In this document: positions 42,508 through 51,379 of the stretch, in pieces
Numbering within the stretch: the first letter of the stretch is position 1
Layout of the letters: each line of letters begins with the position of its first letter
Assembly (NCBI RefSeq): GCF_021117345.1
Contig: NZ_CP088261.1
Location: 558,001-622,000, forward strand
DNA: 64,000 nucleotides
Origin: Microbacterium sp. cx-55
GTDB taxonomy: Bacteria; Actinomycetota; Actinomycetes; Actinomycetales; Microbacteriaceae
Direction of reading: 5' to 3'
The notes under the pieces: model-generated
Told to the model about the DNA's origin: nothing
What the model saw: the letters and a program-made list of their open reading frames with translations, nothing else
Database searches by the model: none
Position numbers and translations under genes: made by a program

Positions 42508-43575
42508 TTGACGAAGGTTTTCGTACTGTGCTCGGGGCAGGAGGACAACATCGGAGATGTGGTTCTCCGACGGAAGATGCTCACCGACTTGAGGGAGTTC
42601 GGCGAGTTGCATATCTTCTTGGACGACGCATCGCCGGACTTCCGTGATGCGCTCGAGCTCGCGCAGGCGGATGTGGTGTACTCGGACCGGACGCGCTGGC
42701 GCAGGGAGCTCTGGCAGTCGATCAGACGTCGGGACGCGTGGCTAGTAGACAAGCCCGGAGAGTTGATAACGAGTCGGCGCCGACTGTTGGCGCTTGCCCG
42801 GCTGACCATTGCGGCACTCGCGATCCGGGCGCAGAAGGGGGCGGTACTTCGCCTTGGGCTGGGACAACGGGCCCCGCACCGCGGATTCGCTCTTGCTTAT
42901 CGCCCTTTCCTGGCCACGGCGAACGTGTTGGCCTGGCGCGACCCCGAGTCCATGCAAGCCTTCGGTATTGGTGAGGTGATGCCTGACTGGGGATTCGGTG
43001 AGGTCGCTTTGGCTGCGCCCGGAACGCGGAGTCGACTCGCGATCTCGTACCGCTCGGATCGAGCACAGTTGTCTGACGATGCGGTCGCAGGGATAACCTC
43101 GGCGGCGACCGCACTTGGGTTGTCGCCGATTGTCGTCACTCAGGTTGGCCGGGATGAGGAGCGTTCCCGATCTCTCGCTGCCCGGCTTGGATGTGAACTG
43201 GTTGGGTGGCCCGAGGGCGTAACTCATCGTGAACAGGAGCGTAGGCTGCGCGAGATCTATGCGGAGTCAGCGGTTGTCCTCAGCGATCGGCTGCATGTTC
43301 TGATCGTAGGAATGACAGAAGGCGCGATTCCTCTCGGCCTCACCGAACACACAGAGTCAAAGATCCAACGGCACTTCGACGCTGTAGGTCTGAGCGGCGT
43401 CTCCGTGCAGGTCCCCACAGGCGACGAGCTCGCAGCGGAGCGCGCCATCATTGACGCTGCACGACGCGAGCAGGAGGTTCGCACGGCCTTGCAGGAATCG
43501 AACTCTCGGCTGGCCTCGCTAATCGCGCGTATCCGAAGCGCGACTCGGTCGAACAAGTCACTGGCGCATGGCTGA
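42508..43575 (+). CDS. Polysaccharide pyruvyl transferase-family protein
   Basis: A 355-residue protein with the layout of the CsaB/WcaK pyruvyltransferases: an N-terminal QEDNIGDVVLRRKM loop, a central AISYRSDRAQL strand, and the C-terminal VVLSDRLHVLIVGM motif with EHTESKIQRHF. These enzymes add ketal pyruvate to sugars, often in exopolysaccharides. It starts at a TTG (42508), and its 3' end overlaps the flippase gene by 8 nt. Family assignment is good; the acceptor is unknown. Confidence 0.75.
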   Translation: MTKVFVLCSGQEDNIGDVVLRRKMLTDLREFGELHIFLDDASPDFRDALELAQADVVYSDRTRWRRELWQSIRRRDAWLVDKPGELITSRRRLLALARLTIAALAIRAQKGAVLRLGLGQRAPHRGFALAYRPFLATANVLAWRDPESMQAFGIGEVMPDWGFGEVALAAPGTRSRLAISYRSDRAQLSDDAVAGITSAATALGLSPIVVTQVGRDEERSRSLAARLGCELVGWPEGVTHREQERRLREIYAESAVVLSDRLHVLIVGMTEGAIPLGLTEHTESKIQRHFDAVGLSGVSVQVPTGDELAAERAIIDAARREQEVRTALQESNSRLASLIARIRSATRSNKSLAHG

Positions 43576-45010
43576 ACGCACACTGGGGCGGGCCGCGCTG
43601 GGCGGAGCCGGCGCGACTGCCCTGTGGCAACTCATTCGGCTCGTGCTGCTCGGCTTGTCGATAGTCCTGCTCGCGCGGTTGCTCGACCCGTCCGACTACG
43701 GCCTCGTCGCGATGGCGACCGCGATCATCGGCGTCGGGGAACTCCTGCGTGACATGGGGCTGTCGATGGCCAGCGTGCAGGCAAGGACCGTTTCGGCGGA
43801 AGAGAAGTCGAATCTGTTCTGGATCAACAGTCTCATTGGCGCGGTTCTCACCGTGGTGGTGTACGCCCTTGCCGGGCCGATCGCGGACCTGTACGGGCGT
43901 CCCGAGCTCGTGGATATCACGCATGCTCTGGCATTCACATTTCTCATCAACGGTGTCGCGACGCAGTTCAAAGCGCAGATTAACCGTGATCTCCGCTTCA
44001 TGACGCTCGGATTTGCGGAAGCTGCCCCTCAGGCGTTGGGTCTCGCAGTAGCCATTGTGTGGGCAATCAATGTGGGTGGGTACGGGGCGCTCGTAGCTCA
44101 GGCGTTGGTCGTCGCGGGAGGTGGACTCCTGCTTGATGTTGCGCTCGCCCGGTGGATGCCTGGGTGGGTGTCGAGAAAAACGTCGATTCGACGTTTTCTT
44201 GGCTTCGGAGGAGCCCTCGCGGGAACACAAACACTCGCCTACGTCTCGAAGAACCTCGACACAGTGCTTCTCGGGCTTGCGGTTGGGAGCACGCAGCTAG
44301 GTTGGTACAACCGCGGATATCAAATAGTCGTGCTGCCACTAACTCAGCTCACCGCGCCGATGTCTCGCGTGGCCGTCCCCGTATTGTCTCGGGTTCAGGA
44401 CCAGACGGCGTCGTTCGATCGGTTCTTGAGAGCGGGCCAATTCTTCAGCGTTGGCCTCGCCTCGGTGCTCTATGGTGTGGCCATCGGGCTGGCCTACCCT
44501 CTGGTAGAGATCGTGCTCGGACCCAGTTGGATGCCTGTCGCGCCGATTCTCCAGGTGCTCGCGGTGTCGGGTGTCTTTCGGGCTATGGGGCAGATTCCGT
44601 ACTGGTTGTTTCTCTCCAAAGGTCACGCGGGAAAGCAGTTCCGCTTCTACCTGGTGGCGCAGCCGATTATCGTGGTCGGAATCGTAGCGGGGCTACCGTT
44701 CGGAGTCTTGGGCGTCGCCACCGGAGTAAGCGTCGGTTACGGCCTCTTCTGGATTGCACAGATGCTGTGGGCGGCGCGAGCTACTGAGACCCCGACCGGT
44801 GGGCTGATCCTCTCCGCCCTTGCGATCGTGGGAGTTTTCGGTGTTCCCGTGGTACTGATCGGGACGCTGGTCTCTGCGCTGATCCCGGATGCGCTTCTTG
44901 CCGCTGGGGCGGGTGTCGCTGGGTGCTTGCTCTTCGTAGCGATCGCGCTCGCGGTCATTCCGCCGTACCGTAGGCAGTTGCGAGACGCGAGAGGGCTGAT
45001 GCGTAAGTGA
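43568..45010 (+). CDS. Polysaccharide flippase (Wzx-like, MOP superfamily)
   Basis: A 480-residue membrane protein with 13-14 helices, matching lipopolysaccharide-biosynthesis/RfbX-type flippases that move undecaprenyl-linked repeat units across the membrane. Typical stretches are LARLLDPSDYGLVAMATAI, GMSMASVQ-like early helix ends and NLDTVLLGLAVGSTQLGWYN in the middle. It overlaps the preceding pyruvyl transferase gene and the following polymerase gene (GTGA), so all three are coupled. Confidence 0.87.
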   Translation: MAERTLGRAALGGAGATALWQLIRLVLLGLSIVLLARLLDPSDYGLVAMATAIIGVGELLRDMGLSMASVQARTVSAEEKSNLFWINSLIGAVLTVVVYALAGPIADLYGRPELVDITHALAFTFLINGVATQFKAQINRDLRFMTLGFAEAAPQALGLAVAIVWAINVGGYGALVAQALVVAGGGLLLDVALARWMPGWVSRKTSIRRFLGFGGALAGTQTLAYVSKNLDTVLLGLAVGSTQLGWYNRGYQIVVLPLTQLTAPMSRVAVPVLSRVQDQTASFDRFLRAGQFFSVGLASVLYGVAIGLAYPLVEIVLGPSWMPVAPILQVLAVSGVFRAMGQIPYWLFLSKGHAGKQFRFYLVAQPIIVVGIVAGLPFGVLGVATGVSVGYGLFWIAQMLWAARATETPTGGLILSALAIVGVFGVPVVLIGTLVSALIPDALLAAGAGVAGCLLFVAIALAVIPPYRRQLRDARGLMRK

Positions 45011-46338
45011 CGAATGGACTAGCACAATCTGCAGCAAGTCGATCGTCGCAAGCGATTCGGAACGGGGGTCTCGCAGTTCGACGGGCGCGACTCGCAACGG
45101 CGGTCTTTAGTCTGTACGCGGCACTCCTTCCGATCGCGCGGTGGGCGCTTTTCGACCGTCGAATCGAGTTCGTCGTCTGGGGATCATTTCTCGCCTTCCT
45201 CGTCATCTGCATATTGGCGCGGCGCGTAAGACGCCCACCGATGGCCGGTGTGTGGATGGCTGCCCTACTCCTGATCCCGCTGGGGGGGCTCATCTCAGGA
45301 ATAACCACGTCCGTGGCAGCTAGTCTCGTTGTCGCAATCCCGCTCGCGCTTCTCGTAGGGCTCGCTCCCCCGGTGTTGAGGTACTACGTCGAGACGAGCC
45401 CTGCCTTCGGATGGTGGGTGGGCTCTGCCTTCGTTTTGAGCCAGACTGCATCGGCCGCCGTGGGGCTCCTTCAGCTGAGCGGGACGAGTCTGTTCGGGAC
45501 GACCGCGATCTTCGGACGCTCGACAGGTCTCGCCGACCATCCGAACGTTCTGGGCGTGATGTCAGTCCTTGCGATGCTGGCGTGCTTCGCCGCGTTCGTG
45601 GCTGCACCTGCGTTCGTGAAGGTAGTCGTTCTGTTTGCCATCGTTGTGAACTTCGCAGCGCTGATTGGAACGGGTAGTCTCAGCGCGATGTTGGCCGGTG
45701 CCGTCGCGTGCTTCATCGCCTTGGTTGTTCGTCGGCGGACCATCCTTGCCGTCATCCTAGGAGCGACTTCGGTAGCGATTCTCAGCTTGTTTCTCGGCGT
45801 GGCAGGTCTGGATCCCGCTGCCTTGGTTGAGCCCGTCAATCACCGATTCAACGTCGTGATCGGTGCCGCCGACGATGGAGGTGCCGCGTCAGTCGGAACC
45901 CGAGTTCAGACATACGAATGGGCCTGGCGCTTCATTTCTGAGAACCCTCTCGTCGGGGTGGGGATGGACGCGACCAACGCAGCGACGTACAACGGCTACA
46001 CCCCTGTACACAATTACGTGCTGCACGCCTGGTACAGGGGCGGGCTCTTCTTCGTGGCCTGGCAGATCGCCGCCACCATCGGTTACATCTGCTTGGTTGT
46101 TCGCGCAGTTCGATCCGGGCAGCGGGCAATCGCCGCTGCTACGGTCGCGGCAGTAGTCACATTCGCAGCAACCTCCGCATTCTTCGACCAGCCGCACTAC
46201 TGGCTTCCACTTCTTTTCGCGATTGTGCTCCTTCCCCGGTCCGCCGGCGCGCGAAGCCGTCTCAGGACGAAAGCCCAGCTGAGAACAGCGGCTCGGGGCT
46301 GCGCCGCGAACATTCCCCCGACTACCGGTCTCGCATAA
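45007..46338 (+). CDS. O-antigen ligase/polymerase-like protein (Wzy type)
   Basis: A 443-residue protein with about twelve helices and a long extracytoplasmic loop (about 270-330). The Wzy/WaaL hallmark is present: GRSTGLADHPNVLG early and ENPLVGVGMDATNAATYNGY then PVHNYVLHAWYRGG late, with Arg and His positions typical of the family. It would polymerise the flipped repeat units. The GTG start overlaps the flippase stop. Confidence 0.82.
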   Translation: MTNGLAQSAASRSSQAIRNGGLAVRRARLATAVFSLYAALLPIARWALFDRRIEFVVWGSFLAFLVICILARRVRRPPMAGVWMAALLLIPLGGLISGITTSVAASLVVAIPLALLVGLAPPVLRYYVETSPAFGWWVGSAFVLSQTASAAVGLLQLSGTSLFGTTAIFGRSTGLADHPNVLGVMSVLAMLACFAAFVAAPAFVKVVVLFAIVVNFAALIGTGSLSAMLAGAVACFIALVVRRRTILAVILGATSVAILSLFLGVAGLDPAALVEPVNHRFNVVIGAADDGGAASVGTRVQTYEWAWRFISENPLVGVGMDATNAATYNGYTPVHNYVLHAWYRGGLFFVAWQIAATIGYICLVVRAVRSGQRAIAAATVAAVVTFAATSAFFDQPHYWLPLLFAIVLLPRSAGARSRLRTKAQLRTAARGCAANIPPTTGLA

Positions 46339-46355
46339 CGAAAGGACACCCAGCT

Positions 46356-47261
46356 GTGAGGAACATTCTCATCTCAGTTGCGACCTACAAACGGCCCGAT
46401 CTTCTCCACGATCTCCTCGAGTCCCTCGCAAGCGACAACCAGATCTCGCGAGCTCGTGTATGCGTCGTAGACAACGACCCGGCAGGAAGCGGCGAAGCGG
46501 CCTGCGAGAGAGACGATCTAGACATCCGTTACGTGGTTGAACCTCGGCAGGGAATCGCAGCCGCGCGGAATCGGGGCTTGAAGGAGCTACTGCCGACGGA
46601 CGAATTTGTCATCTTCGTGGACGATGACGAGCGGGTGGGCGAGGGGTGGCTGGCAAGCCTCCTGGATTGTCAGGAGAAATTCCGCGCCGATGTTGTCTCC
46701 GGTCCTGTCATCTCCGTTTTTCCCGCAGGCACTCCGGATTGGATCATCAAGGGAAACTTCATCCAGCGAGCCAGATTCGCGACTGGCGCTGTCATGCGCT
46801 CCGCGGCGACAAACAACACGCTCGTCTCGACGGCCACATTACGGAAACTCGACCCGCCCGAGTTCGATGAGACGTTTTCGATGACTGGCGGAAGCGATAC
46901 CGAGCTGTTCGGGCGCCTTCGCGCTCTCGGCGCGCAGTTGATTTGGTGCGATGAGGCAGTCGTCTTCGAGGATGTACCAGCATCGCGGGCTCGTCTTAGC
47001 TGGGTATGGCGTCGCGGCATTCGAGTGGGGAATGTGAACGGCCGTTTAAGTCTTCGAACTTCGTCTCGGGTCCGGGTTGCGGCCGAAGGGGTTGCAAGGA
47101 TTGGCTACGGCGTGCTGCGACAGGCGGGGCTGCTGATCATTGGGCGCGGCCTTGAGGGGCGAAGCTTCGCCCAGGTGACCGGAGGGATCGGCAGAATTGG
47201 TGCGTGCACGAACCGGCTCATCGTTGAGTACGCGCGGAAAGAGGGCGCAGCTTCTAAGTGA
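46356..47261 (+). CDS. Family 2 glycosyltransferase
   Basis: A 301-residue GT-A enzyme. The N-terminal ISVATYKRPDLLHDLLESL, VVDNDPAGSGEAA, GIAAARNRGL and the metal-binding FVDDDERVGEGWL are canonical, and GGSDTELFGRLRALG completes the acceptor side. A weakly hydrophobic C-terminal part (about 235-275) may associate with the membrane. The GTG start is 17 bp after the polymerase gene. It adds one sugar of the repeat unit; donor and acceptor are unknown. Confidence 0.88.
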   Translation: MRNILISVATYKRPDLLHDLLESLASDNQISRARVCVVDNDPAGSGEAACERDDLDIRYVVEPRQGIAAARNRGLKELLPTDEFVIFVDDDERVGEGWLASLLDCQEKFRADVVSGPVISVFPAGTPDWIIKGNFIQRARFATGAVMRSAATNNTLVSTATLRKLDPPEFDETFSMTGGSDTELFGRLRALGAQLIWCDEAVVFEDVPASRARLSWVWRRGIRVGNVNGRLSLRTSSRVRVAAEGVARIGYGVLRQAGLLIIGRGLEGRSFAQVTGGIGRIGACTNRLIVEYARKEGAASK

Positions 47262-47268
47262 TCGCGAG

Positions 47269-47290
47269 GCCGGCGGACCCGCGGGCCGGC
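47269..47290. terminator. Weak hairpin between convergent genes
   Basis: Two GCCGGC hexamers (47269-47274, 47285-47290), self-complementary and facing each other, can form a short GC-rich stem between the convergent glycosyltransferase and HTTM genes. No T-tract follows. Confidence 0.3.
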
Positions 47291-47334
47291 TGACGCACTC
47301 CCTGAATGACCAGATGAACGGGCTGTGCGGTGGG

Positions 47335-48429
47335 TTAAGGCTGATTCGTTGGCGCACGAACTGCCCCCACTCGAACCAACTGCAAGGCGACGAGAGTATT
47401 CACCCGGATAAGGTAAGCGACGGCAAGAACTGCGCCGCAAATTACGATCGCCGGGCCGAGAATGGACTCGAAGTCCCCGAAATATCGAACTCCGAGCCAA
47501 GCGCCTGTCCCGACGGCGAGCGCAATAAACGTCAGTAGCAGACGCGAGAGTTTTGGTCGCCGGAACTCGCTTTCCGAGGCGGCGGCGTAGGGAATGACGG
47601 ACCACGTGACGAACGCCCCGTATGCAATGACGTTCGGATAGAACGCGATATTCATCATCAGGAGAACACCAAGGTGAAAAAGGCATGCCACGGAGATAAC
47701 GATCCGCCATGCCCGCCAGTTCAGAACCGCGATGAGGAACGCAAACTCAAACACAACCGTGATCCAGTCGAGTGACTCCCAGACGAGTGTGGAGTCGAAC
47801 TGCAAAAATGTCGGAGTTAACCATTCGTCTCTGCCGTTTGCAACGAACTGCCGGATGAAATGTCCTCGAGTTGCCTGGGACGCGGTACTCAGCCAGCCGC
47901 TTAGAAGCTTCTGGATAGCCGCCGAGGCGAAAGCGATGGCTATGACGAGAGCGAACAGACGCAACGGCCACTGAGGCGTTTTCGTCGGGGCTGTAGCCGA
48001 ACGGAGTCGAGCGTCAAGAGACGACCGACTCCCCCAACCAGTGAACATAAGAATCACCGGTGCGAGGACGAAGATGATGGAGTGATCGATCTTTCCGCTG
48101 GAAAACTGGACGCCGTTTACGATGATGAGCAACACGGTGACCGAGGCGGACGCAATGCTCGTGAACAGGCCTAGGCCCAGGAGCACGATTGCGCAAGCGA
48201 GTGCCCACTGAAGGATGAGTAGGACCTCTACGGGGGGAAATCCGCCGAGGAGGCGAAACGGCCCCAAAGGTGCGTTGAAGACGGAGTCAGGGAAGCTCGC
48301 CATCCGAGTGGGATCGGGCAACGTCAGAACTGCAACTACCGCGTAGATGATCCTGAATCGTGCGACGTCGACCGCAGTGAAACTTCCTGCGCGTGCCCAG
48401 CGGTCGAACAGTTCCATCCAGCGACTCAT
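47335..48429 (-). CDS. HTTM-like multipass membrane protein, copy B
   Basis: A 364-residue paralogue of the protein at 40040-40978, with two extra C-terminal helices. Conserved landmarks are SSGKIDHSIIFVLAPVILMF, GWGSRSSLDA, IQKLLSGWL, SQATRGHFIRQF and LFHLGVLLMMNIAFYPNVI. These invariant Lys, Asp-His, Trp and His positions, plus the eight-helix core, fit the HTTM family. Its ATG overlaps the stop of the upstream single-TM protein gene. Module B runs on the minus strand, opposite to module A. Confidence 0.65.
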   Translation of the reverse strand: MSRWMELFDRWARAGSFTAVDVARFRIIYAVVAVLTLPDPTRMASFPDSVFNAPLGPFRLLGGFPPVEVLLILQWALACAIVLLGLGLFTSIASASVTVLLIIVNGVQFSSGKIDHSIIFVLAPVILMFTGWGSRSSLDARLRSATAPTKTPQWPLRLFALVIAIAFASAAIQKLLSGWLSTASQATRGHFIRQFVANGRDEWLTPTFLQFDSTLVWESLDWITVVFEFAFLIAVLNWRAWRIVISVACLFHLGVLLMMNIAFYPNVIAYGAFVTWSVIPYAAASESEFRRPKLSRLLLTFIALAVGTGAWLGVRYFGDFESILGPAIVICGAVLAVAYLIRVNTLVALQLVRVGAVRAPTNQP

Positions 48430-48926
48430 GGTGACCTCAGGTCGATCGTGACTTCACGCACTGTTTCTTCCGACTCAAGCTCGCCGCCGACGACCGCATA
48501 TCGCCCAAGGCGCCACTCGATGTCGACGAACTGCACCTCGGGAAAGTCCGGGTAGCGCTCGCGCAATACCGCGCGGAGCCAATCCACGGTTTCTGGGTTC
48601 GTGGCGCGCGAAGGATTACCAAACATCGATCGAAGTATCGAGGTGCCGAGTTGATCGCTTTCCGGGATGACGTCGAGATACGGGATCTCCTGCGTCAGCG
48701 TTCCGCTACGGATGGATACGTGTGGCACTTCCACTGAGGCATACCGGTCTGACTCGGGACTGCCGACGAAGGCTGGTTGGAAGAGTGCGGGGTACGGCTC
48801 GCCGAACAGTCGTGCGATCACGAGTTCAACAGGAAGAATCAAGATGCAGACCGCGAATGCGGTACGGATGGCTCTCATTTTTCGGCGTTGTCGCGTTGAC
48901 ATCGCGTCGACGAGTGGCGCATCCAT
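48426..48926 (-). CDS. Single-TM protein of the two-gene membrane module, copy B
   Basis: A 166-residue paralogue of the protein at 39555-40043. One helix (about 20-42) is followed by GEPYPALFQPAFVG, and the middle contains TVDWLRAVL. The domain lies outside the membrane. An in-frame ATG at 48902 would shorten it by eight residues; neither start has a strong ribosome site. It is coupled to the HTTM-like gene by ATGA, as in module A. Confidence 0.65.
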   Translation of the reverse strand: MDAPLVDAMSTRQRRKMRAIRTAFAVCILILPVELVIARLFGEPYPALFQPAFVGSPESDRYASVEVPHVSIRSGTLTQEIPYLDVIPESDQLGTSILRSMFGNPSRATNPETVDWLRAVLRERYPDFPEVQFVDIEWRLGRYAVVGGELESEETVREVTIDLRSP

Positions 48927-49004
48927 AGGTCCAAGTCTCTTCTCGGAGCAACGTCGTTCCCGGCAGCCTGAGATTGTCTCGTGCCCGGCGTGTATGGATG
49001 AAGG

Positions 49005-50192
49005 CTAGCGCTTGGAGGACACCAAAACATCCCTGGTGAGATTAAGAATTCGCGACCCGACGGCCTCATCGCTCAATAACCCAGGCGTAGACGCTGCGGC
49101 ACGCCCGAATTTCTCTCGGAGGATGGCGTCGTCGCACAATTTTCGTAGCGCCGCAGACAACGAGCCCACGCTCCGCGCTGAGAATGTCAGTCCGTTGCGT
49201 CCGTCATCCACCCACTCGGAGGGACCGCCTTCGTTCGCGACGATCGTCGGCTTCCCCGCGGCAAGGTACTGGAGGACGTTCTGCCCGAGGGGCTCCGGGC
49301 GCATTGAACATTGCACACAGACGTCGAGCCCCGCAATGGCCGCTGCGACGTCATCCACATGGCCGGCGAACTCCACTCGGTCTTCCACGCCTAGCCGTCT
49401 AGTCATCCGCTGAAGCTCTGCCAAATACTCATCGTGCCCGAATGCAGCTGCTCCAAAGAGAACGAGGACCTCGTCAGAGTCCGGCAGTGCGTCGGCAAAG
49501 GCCTGGATCAGGAGTTCTTGGCCCTTCCAAGGGTCGATCCGTGCCACGAGACCGATCCGTTTAACTCGGGGGCTGACCCTGACCACGTCTGCGTCGACAA
49601 CCTTGAGGCCGGAGGGGCTCGGAATAACCGCTGTAATGCTCCCGTCGCGGATATGCGGTGTCGCGAGCGCCAGCGAGGCGTGCGAGTTCGCGATGATGGC
49701 GGCCGCATTAGGCAAGACGAACGTGGTCATCAGACGCGTGGCTGTGCCCCCAATGGCATCGCGTTCGATGAGGTCTCTGATATGGACGATGACAGGCTTT
49801 CGCAGCAGAACCCCGACTAGCGACACATAAACGCTCGCGCGGGTCGTGTTCGCGACGAGGACGTCCGCGCCGCGCACGGCCCGGCTGCGCAGCAGGGCGA
49901 CGGCCGACCGAAGTATCGTCCCTGACAGCGAGAGGTTGGCCGAGAGGCCACGGCCCGTCGTGGTTCGAGCGGCGTGAGCAGGACCGATCCGGTAGACGTC
50001 TACCCAATCGGGCATGTCAGCGAAAGCATCGGCCGTGGGGTCTGCGGCGGACGGGACGAACAGCGATGGCGTCCAATCTTGACGTTCGTGTAGAAGGCGT
50101 AGGAGGGCAAGCTCGGCCCCTCCGCGCTCGCTGGAATGATCGACAAAGACAACCCGAGGCGCAGGATTCTGTCCCGCGGTCCGCTCGTTCAT
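49005..50192 (-). CDS. Family 4 glycosyltransferase
   Basis: A 395-residue GT-B retaining glycosyltransferase. The N-terminal FVDHSSERGGAELALLRLL glycine loop, the central RIGLVARIDPWKGQELLIQAF and the C-terminal MRPEPLGQNVLQYLAAGKPTIV (the EX7E-type nucleotide-sugar site) are clear. The product end overlaps nothing, while its start overlaps the next GT4 gene by ATGA. It probably acts in assembly of the exopolysaccharide repeat. Confidence 0.88.
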   Translation of the reverse strand: MNERTAGQNPAPRVVFVDHSSERGGAELALLRLLHERQDWTPSLFVPSAADPTADAFADMPDWVDVYRIGPAHAARTTTGRGLSANLSLSGTILRSAVALLRSRAVRGADVLVANTTRASVYVSLVGVLLRKPVIVHIRDLIERDAIGGTATRLMTTFVLPNAAAIIANSHASLALATPHIRDGSITAVIPSPSGLKVVDADVVRVSPRVKRIGLVARIDPWKGQELLIQAFADALPDSDEVLVLFGAAAFGHDEYLAELQRMTRRLGVEDRVEFAGHVDDVAAAIAGLDVCVQCSMRPEPLGQNVLQYLAAGKPTIVANEGGPSEWVDDGRNGLTFSARSVGSLSAALRKLCDDAILREKFGRAAASTPGLLSDEAVGSRILNLTRDVLVSSKR

Positions 50193-51361
50193 CGACCGGC
50201 TGCTGAAGGCGTTGTGTCGAGTTGCCCGGCATGGCCGGCTTCATCCAGCGTGGCGATCTCTGCCTTCAGCCGCCGCGCGAAATGCTCCTCGCTGAATGTG
50301 CCAGCATGTGTGCGAATCTTCTGCTCGTCCCAATCAAGGCTCTGGCTGAACTCCACCGCTGTCGCCAGCAGTCCTGGATCGGGGAGGTCGAAGTAGACGC
50401 CAGTTTCATTCTCCCGGATGGTGTCGAGGAAGCCTCCCCACCTCAGCACGATCGACGGTTTGCCGTAGTTCGCTGCCTCGATCGGGGTGAGCCCGAAGTC
50501 TTCGTAACTGGCAGAGACGACGGCGGCCGATCGTGCATACAACCATCGCATTTGGGCGTCCGTGAGGTCTTTAAGCATGCGAACGTTCTGCTTCGCCAGG
50601 ACGGCAAGCTTTCGCTCCTCCGGGCCTGCACCCACCACGACGAGAGGTAGACCGAGTTCGTTGAACGCACGTATCACTACGTCGACATTCTTGTAGGGCA
50701 ATAGACGTGAGATGCACAGGTAGTACTCGCCGCTCTGCGACAGGGCACCGAGATCGACCACCTCCTGCGGAAGTGACACGTCGACGGAGTGAGGCGCAGG
50801 AAGCACCTCGGACTCAATGCCGTAAGTCTCTCTGATGCGTTGCTGGACTACCGTGGAGATAGCGAAGTACTTCGTAGCTGTTTTCGCTTGACGCTTGTCC
50901 CAGCGTTTCAGCCAAGGCCGAAGGACGGCTAGCGCAACGCGCTGAACATTAAGTCGATTTGACCCGAGGTATGTGTCGGTCTGGTACAACCAACGCGCGG
51001 GGGAGTAGCAGTAGACAATCTTGCTTCCGCGCGTTCGAAAGCCGTGTGCCCAACCGCTCGAGCTCACGATCGTATGCCGCGCGGGTACCCGGACGCTATT
51101 CGAGGCCCAGGCGAGAAAGGGAAGCGCCAGCCGATGAGACCGCCGGAACGGGCCGAACCGGTTGAGTGCCGACGGGATGACCTCGACGTCACCGAACTCT
51201 GGGTAGGTCAGCGACGGTTCATACAAGGTCGTGTAAACGGGCGCAGAGGGAAACGCGCGATGCAGCGCCAGCACGACTTTCTCGGCACCTCCTCGTTGAG
51301 TGAGATAGTCGTGTGCGATTGCGACATCTGCGGCTTCTGCATCGAAATCTGACGGGTTCAT
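50189..51361 (-). CDS. Family 4 glycosyltransferase
   Basis: A 390-residue GT-B enzyme. Motifs are HDYLTQRGGAEKVVLALHRA (N-terminal loop), YYLCISRLLPYKNVDVVIRAF (start of the second Rossmann half) and SYEDFGLTPIEAANYGKPSIV (EX7E site). The sequence resembles mannosyl/rhamnosyl-type transferases of surface polysaccharide loci. It lies 18 bp downstream of the rmd-like gene on the same strand, so a GDP-deoxyhexose or GDP-mannose donor is plausible but not proven. Confidence 0.88.
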   Translation of the reverse strand: MNPSDFDAEAADVAIAHDYLTQRGGAEKVVLALHRAFPSAPVYTTLYEPSLTYPEFGDVEVIPSALNRFGPFRRSHRLALPFLAWASNSVRVPARHTIVSSSGWAHGFRTRGSKIVYCYSPARWLYQTDTYLGSNRLNVQRVALAVLRPWLKRWDKRQAKTATKYFAISTVVQQRIRETYGIESEVLPAPHSVDVSLPQEVVDLGALSQSGEYYLCISRLLPYKNVDVVIRAFNELGLPLVVVGAGPEERKLAVLAKQNVRMLKDLTDAQMRWLYARSAAVVSASYEDFGLTPIEAANYGKPSIVLRWGGFLDTIRENETGVYFDLPDPGLLATAVEFSQSLDWDEQKIRTHAGTFSEEHFARRLKAEIATLDEAGHAGQLDTTPSAAGR

Positions 51362-51379
51362 CTCGGTGGCCTTTCGTGG

